Notes under the pieces: generated by a model
Seen by the model: only the letters and a program-made list of their open reading frames with translations
Databases searched by the model: none
What the model was told of the DNA's origin: nothing
NCBI GenBank assembly: GCA_963697355.1
Contig: CAVONV010000012.1
Span: 62,001 to 126,000 of the forward strand
DNA from: CAVONV01 sp963697355
Lineage (GTDB): Bacteria > Acidobacteriota > Vicinamibacteria > Marinacidobacterales > DATDRI01
Length of the DNA: 64,000 nucleotides
Direction: 5' to 3'
Position numbers and translations under genes: made by a program
Shown here: piece after piece, positions 27,074-35,986 of the stretch
Layout of the letters: every line of letters begins with the position of its first letter
Numbering within the stretch: position 1 is the first letter of the stretch

Positions 27074-27480
27074 TATTGATGAATGACCAGTGGGACGCCG
27101 GTTAGTCCCAGATGGAAGTCGGTTGACCAACAGATCTGGATGCGCCGTTTCTGCATCAGGAAAAGGCCGGCGGCGTCGGTCAGAGTTAGGTCCTGATCGG
27201 AAAACTCCCTTAGGAGCCGCGTTGCACCGGTGTGCTCGCCGGTCCAATTGCCACCAGCTCTACCGGGATCGACTCGACCATGGCGAGGAACTGCAGAGCG
27301 AGCGTTCTGTCGTAACGCTTCAGAAACCACCCGTGACCTTCGGCGACAACGAGGGTCGTGGTGATGAGATCCGGCGGTTCACTGAACAGGCGTCGGAACA
27401 AAGGGTGATAGGTATCCGAACGGTCGGCGAAAGCAATCAAGGCCGATGTGTCAACGTAGGCCTTTAGTCTTTGTGCCCAT
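27070..27480 (-). CDS. vapC: VapC-like PIN-domain ribonuclease toxin, frameshifted
   Basis: Combining frames gives a PIN protein of about 135 residues: a start overlapping the antitoxin (ATG 27480), KAYVDTSALIAFADRSD with the first catalytic Asp, TTLVVAEGHGWFLKRYDRTL with the acidic second site, and DLTLTDAAGLFLMQKR with the last conserved Asp, ending GLTGVPLVIH. An extra G near 27472 breaks the frame just after the start (removing it gives MGTKTKAYVDTSAL), and a second shift occurs near 27245. All PIN catalytic acids remain, so errors in the sequence are as likely as inactivation. It overlaps the VapB end by 17 bases, normal for this pair. Confidence 0.75.
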
Positions 27481-27688
27481 AGACGATCTCGTCGATCTTC
27501 TGACTGGCCCGGGAGTCACCAGACTCGATCATCCCGGCATACCGCATCCAGGGTTTGGTCTCGTCCACGGGGAGCATGAGTCGAAGCGAACGCCGGAGGA
27601 GCTCCGCCAGGGATATCCCCAGACGACGCGCTTCGCGCTTTGCGTCCTTGTACTCTTTTTCGGTCAGGCTTATCTGCGTACGTACCAT
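27464..27688 (-). CDS. vapB: VapB-like ribbon-helix-helix antitoxin
   Basis: 74 residues from ATG 27688: MVRTQISLTEKEYKDAKREA is a typical ribbon-helix-helix DNA-binding start, followed by GISLAELLRRSLRLML and an acidic C-terminus that would wrap the toxin. The open frame extends upstream to 27757, but that extension crosses the palindromic operator and is not family-like. The stop overlaps the VapC start. Autoregulation through the palindrome at 27688-27716 is expected for this family. Confidence 0.8.
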   Translation of the reverse strand: MVRTQISLTEKEYKDAKREARRLGISLAELLRRSLRLMLPVDETKPWMRYAGMIESGDSRASQKIDEIVYGHKD

Positions 27689-27716
27689 GATAACACCTAC
27701 TAGACTAATGTTATCA
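27688..27716 (-). promoter_or_regulatory. Palindromic operator of the vapBC pair
   Basis: Perfect inverted repeat TGATAACA / TGTTATCA with a 13-base spacer; the inner arm overlaps the vapB start codon. Arm spacing puts the two half-sites about two helical turns apart on one face of the DNA, as expected for paired RHH dimers repressing their own gene. Confidence 0.6.
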
Positions 27717-27925
27717 TATCGTTCGGCGTCGCGAGCGACCGTGCTCAAGAAGACCACCTAACCAATTTGGAGCGATCGCCGAAGTCCATCTTGGGTGACA
27801 AAGTCTCGAGTTTGACCCCGTAACACTGACAAGTTACCTTCAACAGTTCGTCTGCGATTGATGCCAGAGCGAGCAGGACTGAATTCGTCCGCGTGTTCGA
27901 GACCGATCCACCGAGGAGGAGATCG

Positions 27926-29467
27926 ATGCGACTGTTGAGGATGTTTCTGCTGGTTTCCATGAGTGCTCTCGTTCTGCCGGCCACCGTCACGGCACAAGAA
28001 GCCATTGCCAAGTCCGACGAGGCGAATGAGGCCGCAAAGCCCATCGCGGAGCCGAAGGTCTTCGTCACCTCTCATTCCGGACGCTTCGGAAATGAGACCG
28101 TGGCCTACACGGCGACTGCAGGCGAAACCTATCTTCGTGACGATGAGGGCAAACCCAAGGCCTCGATCTTCACCTTCGCCTATACGAAGGAGGGGGTCGA
28201 AGATCCGGCGTCCCGACCGGTTGCCTTCGTGTGGAACGGAGGTCCGGGTTCGTCATCGGTCTGGCTGCACATGGGTGCCATGGGACCCCGCCGTGTCGAT
28301 GTGCCGAGCGATGCCACGGACGCGGGACCGCCCCCATACAAGGTGGAGGAAAACACTCTGGCGCTTCTCGACGTGACCGACCTCGTCTTCGTCGACCCCG
28401 TCGGCACGGGCTTCAGCCGGGCCCTTGGCACGCACGAGAACAAAGAGTTCTGGGGTCTCAACGAGGACGCGGATTCCATCGCAGAATTCATTCGAACTTG
28501 GGTGACCCGGAACAAGCGCTGGATGTCGCCCAAGTATCTACTGGGCGAAAGCTTCGGTACGACGCGGGCCGGTGCGGTAGCAAGTCTTTTGGAAGGACGC
28601 GGTAACGTCAGTCTGAACGGCCTCATCTTGGTGTCTCAGGCTCTCGACTACATGGGGAGCACACCGACGCACGACAACTTGATCGCTTATATCACCTATC
28701 TTCCTACCATGGCGGCGACGGCTTGGTACCACGGCAAGATCAAGGACCGCCCCGCGAGCCTGCCGGAGTTTCTCGATGAGGCGCGCAAGTTCGCCGTCGA
28801 TGAATATGCTCCGGCGCTCCTCAAGGGCAGCGGCCTAGATCCTGCGGAACGTGGCCGCATCCGCGGGAGGTTGGCCTATTTCACCGGACTTTCGGAGGAC
28901 TACATCGAGCAATCCGACTTGCGCGTGCTCGCGGATCGCTTCCGCAAGGAGCTACTTCGCAATGAAGGCAAGGCGGTGGGTCGGATAGATGGCCGTTACA
29001 CCGGCGATGATGTCGATAGGGTAGCGGAGCGGCCTGACGGCGATCCCTCGTCTTACAAAATCGACGGCGCCTATGTCGCCGGTTTGAGTAACTACATCGC
29101 AACGGAACTGGGCGTGGAGATGGATCGCGCCTATAAATTCAGCGGTGGTCGTGAGCTGGGTCGGCACTGGAACTGGCGGCCTGTCCCCCCGGGAAGCTCT
29201 TGGGAGCCGGCCCCTGTCAATGTCGCCCGCGATTTGAGTCGGGCCATGCGCCGAAACGAGGGACTCCGTGTGATGATTGCTTCGGGATACTACGACTATG
29301 CGACGCCTTTCTTCGACGCTGAATACACGTTTGCTCGGCACGGGTACCTTCCCGAACGCATCACCTTTTTCTATTATGAAGCGGGTCATATGATGTATCT
29401 TCACCGGCCGTCGCTCGACAAGCTGATGGCCGATGTACGTGGCTTCATCAAAGGCGAGACGGAATGA
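27926..29467 (+). CDS. S10-family serine carboxypeptidase, secreted
   Basis: 513 residues from ATG 27926, preceded by a strong GAGGAGGAG site; the longer frame from 27893 has no such site. A signal peptide (LLRMFLLVSMSALVLPATVTA) is present. S10 hallmarks: PVAFVWNGGPGSSSVWLHMG for the oxyanion region, Ser of LGESFGTTRA (about residue 209), Asp of IASGYYDYATPFF and His of YYEAGHMMYLH. These enzymes release C-terminal residues at acidic pH and are relatively rare in bacteria, being commonest in acidobacteria and some proteobacteria. It stands alone between VapBC and the next propeller gene and is plausibly part of the peptide-scavenging set with the M14 and S9 enzymes. Confidence 0.92.
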   Translation: MRLLRMFLLVSMSALVLPATVTAQEAIAKSDEANEAAKPIAEPKVFVTSHSGRFGNETVAYTATAGETYLRDDEGKPKASIFTFAYTKEGVEDPASRPVAFVWNGGPGSSSVWLHMGAMGPRRVDVPSDATDAGPPPYKVEENTLALLDVTDLVFVDPVGTGFSRALGTHENKEFWGLNEDADSIAEFIRTWVTRNKRWMSPKYLLGESFGTTRAGAVASLLEGRGNVSLNGLILVSQALDYMGSTPTHDNLIAYITYLPTMAATAWYHGKIKDRPASLPEFLDEARKFAVDEYAPALLKGSGLDPAERGRIRGRLAYFTGLSEDYIEQSDLRVLADRFRKELLRNEGKAVGRIDGRYTGDDVDRVAERPDGDPSSYKIDGAYVAGLSNYIATELGVEMDRAYKFSGGRELGRHWNWRPVPPGSSWEPAPVNVARDLSRAMRRNEGLRVMIASGYYDYATPFFDAEYTFARHGYLPERITFFYYEAGHMMYLHRPSLDKLMADVRGFIKGETE

Positions 29468-29525
29468 ACGTGGCATCACGGTGATGCACAGAAAAGTCAT
29501 TCACGTACCAAACAGAGGGTTGTTC

Positions 29526-30989
29526 ATGAAAGTGAAAGTGGGTTCTTGGAAGCTTCTTCTATTGGCAGTCGTTCTCCTATTTGCGAGCGTACCGCTTGTC
29601 AGACTCTTGCCTGTGGTTTCGGCATCTGACTCGGGTTCTCAGGACTGGCCGATGTGGGGCGGAACGCCGTCTCGCAACATGGTTTCTTCCGCGGAAGGGC
29701 TTCCCACGGAATGGGACGTGAAGGCAAAGAAGAACGTCAAGTGGGTGGCCGATTTGGGCTCGCTTTCCTACGGTTCTCCGATCGTGTCCGGCGGTATGGT
29801 CTTCGTCGGTACGAATAACGAGGTCCCGCGCGATCCCATGGAAATTGGCGACCGAGGCGTGCTGATGGCCTTCCGAGAGTCAGACGGGGAGTTTCTCTGG
29901 CAGGCGACGTCTGAGAAATTGCCTTCAGGACAAGTCAATGACTGGCCCCAGCAGGGCATTTGCTCCAATCCCTTGGTGGAAGGGGAGCGTCTTTATTACG
30001 TGACCAGCCGCTCGGAGGTGGTGTGTCTGGATACACAAGGATTCCGCGACGAAGAGAACGACGGTCCTTACAAAGATGAGAAGAGCTCCGGCCCAACGAA
30101 CGCCGACATCATTTGGGTGTATGACATGATGAAGGAGGTGGGTTCCTTTCCACACAACATGACGGCTTCCTCGCCGGTCGGCCACGGCGATCTCATCTTC
30201 ATCAACACTTCCAATGGTCAGGATGAGGAGGGGAACCTACCATCCCCGGAGGCTCCTACTCTCATCGCGTTGAACAAACAGACAGGAAAGATGGTCTGGT
30301 CGGACGCCTCGCCGGGAAAGAACATTCTTCACGGCCAGTGGTCCTCGGCTGCAGTTGGCGATATCGGCGGCGTGACTCAAGTCGTGATGGGGCAGGGCGA
30401 CGGCTGGGTGCGCGGCTACGAGCCCCTCACCGGCAAGAAGCTCTGGGAGTTCGATACCAATCCCAAGGATGCCGTGTGGCCACAGACACGCAACAACGTC
30501 ATCAGCACGCCCGTCATTCACAACAACCGTGTCTATATCGCCAACGGCCAGGATCCGGAACATGGCGAGGGCGTCGGTCATTTGTATTGCATCGACGGTA
30601 CCAAGCGCGGTGACATCACGGAAAGCGGCCTTGTTTGGCACTACGACAAGATACGTCGCTCCATATCGACGGCAGCGATCCATGGCGGACTACTCTACTT
30701 GCCCGACTTCAGCGGCTTCCTTCACTGTCTCGATGCTGAGACCGGGGAGGTGCAGTACGTTCACGACACCTTTGCCGCTGTATGGGGTTCCCCGCTGGTC
30801 GCCGACGGAAAAGTCTACCTCGGCGATGAAGACGGCGATGTCGTGATTCTAAAGGCCGGCGTTCGAAAAGAAGAAGTCTTGGGGGAGATGTTCATGGAAG
30901 GCGCCATCTACGGAGGCCTAGCGCCCAGCAAAGGAGCTCTCCTCGTCGCCATAAGGCATCGACTCTACGCGCTGGAAACCGAGCCGTAA
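29526..30989 (+). CDS. Secreted PQQ-type beta-propeller protein
   Basis: 487 residues from ATG 29526 (AGAGGG upstream). A membrane/signal helix (KLLLLAVVLLFASVPLVRLL) precedes QDWPMWGGTPSRN, the family's first blade with Gly in place of Arg. Blade tails (ESDGEFLWQA, QTGKMVWSDA, LTGKKLWEFD, ETGEVQYVHD) mark the repeats. It has a long insert in an early blade rich in Asp, Glu and Lys. The protein would sit in the periplasm, possibly membrane-tethered. It is 58 bases after the S10 peptidase on the same strand and may share its transcript. No catalytic motif is evident; role unknown. Confidence 0.82.
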   Translation: MKVKVGSWKLLLLAVVLLFASVPLVRLLPVVSASDSGSQDWPMWGGTPSRNMVSSAEGLPTEWDVKAKKNVKWVADLGSLSYGSPIVSGGMVFVGTNNEVPRDPMEIGDRGVLMAFRESDGEFLWQATSEKLPSGQVNDWPQQGICSNPLVEGERLYYVTSRSEVVCLDTQGFRDEENDGPYKDEKSSGPTNADIIWVYDMMKEVGSFPHNMTASSPVGHGDLIFINTSNGQDEEGNLPSPEAPTLIALNKQTGKMVWSDASPGKNILHGQWSSAAVGDIGGVTQVVMGQGDGWVRGYEPLTGKKLWEFDTNPKDAVWPQTRNNVISTPVIHNNRVYIANGQDPEHGEGVGHLYCIDGTKRGDITESGLVWHYDKIRRSISTAAIHGGLLYLPDFSGFLHCLDAETGEVQYVHDTFAAVWGSPLVADGKVYLGDEDGDVVILKAGVRKEEVLGEMFMEGAIYGGLAPSKGALLVAIRHRLYALETEP

Positions 30990-31031
30990 CTCGGCGATTT
31001 GTAGCTTTCCCCCTGGCTTGAGCAGGCGAAA

Positions 31032-32279
31032 CTACTCTAGAGCCCACAGCGTCAAGGTCGACTTGTCCTTGATCAGCACCCGGTTGCCCCAGACAACGTG
31101 ATGCGCCCAAGTAGGGCTCTCGGCCACAGGATACTGTCGCACGGTGTCGAAGCTCTCTTCACTGGACTTCGCAATGATCAACTGCGCCTCCGTCGTGAGT
31201 AGGAACAGCACGTCACCGACTTGAAGTATGGCGGCGTTGTCGCCTTGCCGTCCATCACTCACCCAATGAGTTTTTCCACTTCGTGCATCGAGGCAGAAGA
31301 ACTGACCCCGTCGCTTGTTAGAAAGGCCGAACATCAGATCACCAACCAAGACGGGGGAGCTCATGTACATCGAATGCTCGTTCGTCTCCCACACCTTTTC
31401 GGTCTTCCACGTGGAATCCGTTTGGGTGACCTTGATGGCGAAGATTCCCTTGTCGAGACCGGAGAAGATGAGGATTCCATTGTGAACGACGGGTGTCACG
31501 ATGTTCTGAACGTAGGCGGTCTCGAAAGGGATGCTCCAGAGGAGCTCGCCGTCGGTGAGGGCGACGCCGACAATGTGCTCTTCGGAGTGAGTGACGACCT
31601 GAGATACGCCATCGAGCTCGACGATGATCGGTGACGTGTACCCGGGCCCGTCACCGGTCCAGCTCCATTGGACGTCACCTGTGTCGGCCGCGAAAGCTGT
31701 GAGTGCTCCTTTGCCGGGGCCCCCGATGTGGGCAATCAAAACGCCGTCTTCGACGAGTGGTGACATGGCCGTGCCGTAGAGGGGCGAGGTTGCGGGGAAC
31801 TGGTCGGTGAAGTCCTTTTGCCACCTCAGCTCGCCGGTGGCGGCATCGAAGCTCGACAATATTCCACTGATGCCGAATGTCGTGATCCTGCCATTCGCTA
31901 CGATAGGTGTCGATTTGGGACCCTTGCCGTGCGAAGTGGCCGCCGAGTTCATACGGTAGGGCGCGGGGTAGCTTTTCTTCCACAAGACATTGCCCGTGCT
32001 GGGATCGAGGCACGACGCGACTTCGTCTTCACCTTGTCGTGAGAATTGATAGATCTTCCCTCCAGAAACAACCGGGGCCGAGTGCCCCAGGCCTATTTCG
32101 ATAGCCCACTTCTGGGTCAGTTCTTCAGGCCAATCCGACCTCTCGTCAACGGAGCGCGCCACGCCGTCGCGAGCCGGCCCTCTCCATTGCGGCCACTCTT
32201 GTGCCGGCAGGTTCATTGCCGCCGTCAAGAAGACGAGTAATAGATGCAGTTTGATTGCTTTGCTAGTCATTGCCTTCAA
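31032..32279 (-). CDS. Secreted PQQ-type beta-propeller protein
   Basis: 415 residues with a signal peptide (LHLLLVFLTAAMNLPAQ) followed at once by EWPQWRGPARDGVARSVDER, then regular blades (STGNVLWKKSY, ATGELRWQKDF, DTGDVQWSWTG, ARSGKTHWVSD). It is convergent with the propeller at 29526-30989 (stops 42 bases apart) and divergent from the one at 32371 (92 bases). The order of blades and spacing resemble the operon-leading propeller at 25411, so this is a local paralogue. No cofactor ligands can be named from sequence. Confidence 0.85.
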   Translation of the reverse strand: MKAMTSKAIKLHLLLVFLTAAMNLPAQEWPQWRGPARDGVARSVDERSDWPEELTQKWAIEIGLGHSAPVVSGGKIYQFSRQGEDEVASCLDPSTGNVLWKKSYPAPYRMNSAATSHGKGPKSTPIVANGRITTFGISGILSSFDAATGELRWQKDFTDQFPATSPLYGTAMSPLVEDGVLIAHIGGPGKGALTAFAADTGDVQWSWTGDGPGYTSPIIVELDGVSQVVTHSEEHIVGVALTDGELLWSIPFETAYVQNIVTPVVHNGILIFSGLDKGIFAIKVTQTDSTWKTEKVWETNEHSMYMSSPVLVGDLMFGLSNKRRGQFFCLDARSGKTHWVSDGRQGDNAAILQVGDVLFLLTTEAQLIIAKSSEESFDTVRQYPVAESPTWAHHVVWGNRVLIKDKSTLTLWALE

Positions 32280-32316
32280 GCCCTTTCCGCGAAAAGCTCC
32301 CCCGTAGCTCTCCTAG

Positions 32317-32322
32317 ATTATA
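32317..32322 (-). promoter_or_regulatory. Possible -10 element for the propeller gene at 31032-32279
   Basis: TATAAT on the minus strand, 37 bases before the ATG, leaving a leader of about 30 bases that includes a purine-rich AAGG near the start. No clear -35 is visible. Confidence 0.4.
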
Positions 32323-32370
32323 GAATAGAGTCATCAGGTGTGATGTCTCATTCTCGCGAAAGGATGCTTA

Positions 32371-33906
32371 ATGAGCCGAAACTCATCGTCTTCCCGCCAG
32401 GTCCGATGGTGGCCTGCAGTTTTGGTGCTGGTTCTCATGCTGCTTGCCATTGGATGGGCGTGGCTGGGAAGCGACTTCATACGTCAAATAAAGGTGATGT
32501 TCACCGTTGTCGTCTTCATTCTTGGGGTTTTGTTGTTGCTCACGTGGATAACGTTCTTCTCTCGGTTGCGATGGAAGGTGCGACTCGCGACGTGGGGCGT
32601 TTTTCTCATGGCTATCGCTTTGTTTCTTGGTGCGTTTCGCTATCGAGGGGTGACCGGTGACGTCGTACCGGTATTCGAGCCTCGGTGGAAAGGTGAAACC
32701 GCAACGCTCACGGGGGAGGATCTCCTCACTCCAACAACGTACGATTATTCTCAGTTTCTCGGTTCCCAGCGCAACGGCGTCGTCGAAGGCGTGAAACTGA
32801 CGCGGGACTGGTCTTCTCGACCACCCCGTCTCGTCTGGCGCCGTCCCGTGGGGTTGGGTTGGTCGTCCTTCGCCGTCGTGGGCGACAAGGCAGTCACGCT
32901 GGAACAACAGGGTGATGAAGAGCGGATCGTCTGCTACGACTTGAAGACCTCCGATGTGAGATGGTCCTTCGGGTACCAAGCAAGCTACACCTCGCCTCTT
33001 GCCGGTGACGGGCCGCGGTCGACACCCACCATCGTGGATGGAAGGGTTTACGCCATGGGTGCCACGGGGCAGCTCCATGCCCTCGAGCTCGAAAGCGGGC
33101 GGAGTCTCTGGACCCGGGACGTTCTCGAAGACAACGGCGCTGCTGTTCCAGAGTGGGGTAAGAGTTGCTCGCCACTCGTGGTGGATGGCTTGGTTGTGGT
33201 GAGCGCGGGCGGCTCCGAGGGAAAGTCTCTCGTAGCCTATGACCAGGAAACGGGGGAGATCGTTTGGCGAGCCGGCGACGGCGGTTCCTCCTACGCCTCG
33301 CCCTTCGTTACGACCCTCGCTGGGGTTCGGCAAATTGTCATGCTCAATAGTCGAAGTATCGTCGGACATGATCCTGAAGATGGTCGCGTCCTTTGGAGTC
33401 ACCCCTCGCCCAGCGGACAGCCCGTCGTGGCCCAACCGCTACCGATTCCCGGAGATCGTCTCCTCGTTTCTATCGGGTATGGGGTGGGCAGCAAGCTCTA
33501 CCAAATCAGCGCCTCTTCCGAGGATTCATTGGAAGCCACGCTCGTTTGGGAAACGCCAAAAATGAAATCCAAGTTTGCGAACCTAGTATTGCATGACGGG
33601 TTCGTCTACGGGCTCGATGATGGGATTCTTGCATGTCTCGATCCCGAGACGGGCGATCTCCGATGGAAACGGGGCCGCTATGGCCACGGACAGATGATTC
33701 TGGTCGATGACTTGCTGCTGCTGCAGACGGAGACCGGTGAGATCGTCCTGGTGGAGCCGACACCGGAGGAGCACCGAGAGCTCACGAGGTTTCGGGTCAT
33801 GGACGGCAAGGTCTGGAACAGCCCCGCACTGGCGGGCCCTCATCTATTGGTGCGCACCGAGCGAGAGGCGGCTCTTTACGAGCTCCCGTTGGAAGCGGAC
33901 GAGTGA
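32371..33906 (+). CDS. Membrane-anchored PQQ-type beta-propeller protein
   Basis: 511 residues from ATG 32371 (AAAGGA upstream). Unlike its neighbours it begins with three membrane helices (about 13-32, 38-58 and 63-85) before the propeller, which opens with YDYSQFLGSQRNGVVEGV, a degenerate version of the WPQxRGPxR blade. Blade tails include ESGRSLWTRD, ETGEIVWRAG and ETGDLRWKRG. Three helices in front of a propeller recall the membrane part of quinoprotein glucose dehydrogenases, but the propeller here is shorter and I see no catalytic residues. It could pass electrons or simply display the propeller in the periplasm. Confidence 0.82.
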   Translation: MSRNSSSSRQVRWWPAVLVLVLMLLAIGWAWLGSDFIRQIKVMFTVVVFILGVLLLLTWITFFSRLRWKVRLATWGVFLMAIALFLGAFRYRGVTGDVVPVFEPRWKGETATLTGEDLLTPTTYDYSQFLGSQRNGVVEGVKLTRDWSSRPPRLVWRRPVGLGWSSFAVVGDKAVTLEQQGDEERIVCYDLKTSDVRWSFGYQASYTSPLAGDGPRSTPTIVDGRVYAMGATGQLHALELESGRSLWTRDVLEDNGAAVPEWGKSCSPLVVDGLVVVSAGGSEGKSLVAYDQETGEIVWRAGDGGSSYASPFVTTLAGVRQIVMLNSRSIVGHDPEDGRVLWSHPSPSGQPVVAQPLPIPGDRLLVSIGYGVGSKLYQISASSEDSLEATLVWETPKMKSKFANLVLHDGFVYGLDDGILACLDPETGDLRWKRGRYGHGQMILVDDLLLLQTETGEIVLVEPTPEEHRELTRFRVMDGKVWNSPALAGPHLLVRTEREAALYELPLEADE

Positions 33907-34014
33907 AGGTTAGATCTTTCCTGATCCGTGTTTCTTACTAACTTAGACAAAACTTAGCCTGTCCGGACCGAGTTGATCTGGATTGGGCGGAATTGAGGCT
34001 ACGAGGTGGCCGCC

Positions 34015-34243
34015 GTGAGCAAACAGCATATCCGTATCGGTGTGGAAGACGCCGAACGCGGCTTTGAGCGCTTCTCATGGAGGCTTGCACAGGTCTGATG
34101 CCGGCGAAATCGAAGAGGCGGAAGTCCAACTGAACTTCGAGGATTTCGCCAAGCTGCTGTCCGTTTTGACACCGAAGCGCCTGATGCTACTTAGATCGTT
34201 GCGCCAACGAGGACCGTTGAGCGTGAGAGCTCTGGCAACGTAA
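34015..34243 (+). pseudogene. Truncated HVO_A0114-like HTH DNA-binding protein
   Basis: From GTG 34015 one frame gives SKQHIRIGVEDAERGFERFS then WRLAQ. After one extra G (near 34097) the next frame continues SDAGEIEEAEVQLNFEDFAK and LTPKRLMLLRSLRQRGPLSV, the recognisable core of small antitoxin-like HTH proteins. It stops at RALAT instead of continuing into the usual second half of the wing. The stop is followed within 7 bases by the palindromic AAAAAGGTGTTTGACACC motif. The truncation therefore looks caused by a small repeat element. No partner toxin is seen upstream. Confidence 0.55.
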
Positions 34244-34249
34244 CGACAG

Positions 34250-34267
34250 AAAAAGGTGTTTGACACC
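34250..34267. repeat. REP-like palindromic motif
   Basis: AAAAAGGTGTTTGACACC, in which GGTGT and ACACC pair around a short centre. It belongs with other AAAGGTG-type palindromes at 38109 and 39594-39834 and sits exactly where the HTH gene is cut off. Confidence 0.45.
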
Positions 34268-34346
34268 CGAGCCCCATGGTCATAGCGTAGGTTTTGGCTT
34301 TGGTAGATATCGTCCGATTCAAACACGTCTTTGGAGGATTCACTCG

Positions 34347-35714
34347 ATGAAGATAGCTCTATCAGCTCTCGTATGTATCTGTGTCACTCTTGCTTTTGCT
34401 TGGGGTGCTGAGAACCCGTCTGATTACGACAAATATTGGCCCCAATGGCGAGGGCCGACGGGCAATGGGGTTGCTCTGGACAACGATCCACCGGTGGAGT
34501 GGAGTGAAACGAACAACGTTCGTTGGAAGATCGACATTCCCGGTAAGGGCTCATCAACACCCATCATTTGGGGCGACCGACTCTTTGTGTCCACGGCCAT
34601 ACCGGTTGGTGCTGAGAGCGGAGAATCCAAGACCGAAGAAAACGGTCAGGAAAACGGCCAACAGAGCGGACAGCAAAAGGGCCGAGGACCTAGAGGCATT
34701 CAGCCGGACCGAGTCCACCAATTCGTTCTCTTTGCCATCCATCGGCCGGATGGAAAGGTACTGTGGCAAAAAACACTCCGTGAGGAAAAGCCCCATCAGG
34801 GTACCCATATGACGGGTACCTGGGCCTCGAACTCAGCCGTTACGGATGGAAAACATATCTACGCTTACTTCGGTTCCCGCGGTCTCTACTGTCTCGACAT
34901 GGACGGCAACCTCATTTGGGAACGAGACTTCGGCGACATGGAAAAACGAATGAGTTTTGGAGAGGGAAGCTCCCCCGTGCTCCATGATGACAAAATCTTT
35001 GTTCTTTGGGACCACCAAGGGCCTTCCTTTTTGTACGCTATCGACAAGATGACGGGCAAAGATGTGTGGAAAGTCGAGCGCGACGAGATCACTTCCTGGA
35101 CGACTCCTCTTGTCGTCGAGCATGATGGACAACACCAGGTCATCACCAGCGCGACCAACATGGTGCGCAGCTACGATGCGTCTTCGGGGGAGTTGATTTG
35201 GGAGACCAGCGGCATGACGCTCAATGCGATTCCTATGCCGGTCTACACTGACGGTTTGGTCTTGGTCACCAGCGGATTTCGAGGTAACGCGCTTCTGGCG
35301 ATCAACCTTGATGCTGCCAAAGGTGACATCACTGACTCCGACGCCATCGTGTGGAAGCTCGATAAAGACACACCGTATGCGCCGTCACCTTTGCTTTACG
35401 ACGACATCATCTATTTCCTGAAAACCAACACGGCGATTCTTTCCAGCTTCAATGCAAAGACCGGTGAGGAGAACTATCGACAACAGCGGCTGGACGACAT
35501 GGGAACCGTTTATTCCTCACCGGTGGGTGCCGCCGGCCGGGTCTATATCACCGACCGAGACGGCAACACGACGGTGATCCGACACGGTTCGAAGTTCGAG
35601 GTGCTGGCCAAGAACGCGCTCGACGATGGTTTCGACGCCTCCATGGCGGTTGTCGACAACGAGATCTATCTGCGGGGTCACAGCAATCTCTATTGCATCG
35701 CGCGAGAACAGTGA
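34347..35714 (+). CDS. Secreted PQQ-type beta-propeller protein
   Basis: 455 residues from ATG 34347. A signal peptide (IALSALVCICVTLAFAWGAE) precedes YWPQWRGPTGNGVALDNDPP, the best match in the window to the family's opening blade. A low-complexity Gln/Glu/Gly/Asn insert (TEENGQENGQQSGQQKGRG) interrupts an early blade at about residue 95-115. Blade tails: PDGKVLWQKT, SSGELIWETS, KTGEENYRQQ. It lies downstream of the truncated HTH gene and before an intergenic stretch of 270 bases in which I see nothing else. Role unknown; closest by content to propellers encoded in Planctomycetes and Acidobacteria. Confidence 0.85.
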   Translation: MKIALSALVCICVTLAFAWGAENPSDYDKYWPQWRGPTGNGVALDNDPPVEWSETNNVRWKIDIPGKGSSTPIIWGDRLFVSTAIPVGAESGESKTEENGQENGQQSGQQKGRGPRGIQPDRVHQFVLFAIHRPDGKVLWQKTLREEKPHQGTHMTGTWASNSAVTDGKHIYAYFGSRGLYCLDMDGNLIWERDFGDMEKRMSFGEGSSPVLHDDKIFVLWDHQGPSFLYAIDKMTGKDVWKVERDEITSWTTPLVVEHDGQHQVITSATNMVRSYDASSGELIWETSGMTLNAIPMPVYTDGLVLVTSGFRGNALLAINLDAAKGDITDSDAIVWKLDKDTPYAPSPLLYDDIIYFLKTNTAILSSFNAKTGEENYRQQRLDDMGTVYSSPVGAAGRVYITDRDGNTTVIRHGSKFEVLAKNALDDGFDASMAVVDNEIYLRGHSNLYCIAREQ

Positions 35715-35986
35715 CACGTCAGTCGGGCCTCTCTTTGTTGGCGGGACTAGCGGTCGAACACCATCGTGGCCAAGCGATTTCCGTAGTGGATTGAGAGCGT
35801 CATCTTACACGCAGAGCTTGCGATCTGAAAGAACAATGCCTCCCCAGCGCAGACTCAGGTAGTTACCCTAACTGCCATGCCTTCCCAATCAGAAGAAGTC
35901 ATCAAAGCCAGACTCCGTTTCCCGATCTACAAAAGTCCAAACTCGTGAGAAAATAGGACGATAACGTCCTTTGGATCCAATTTCCT

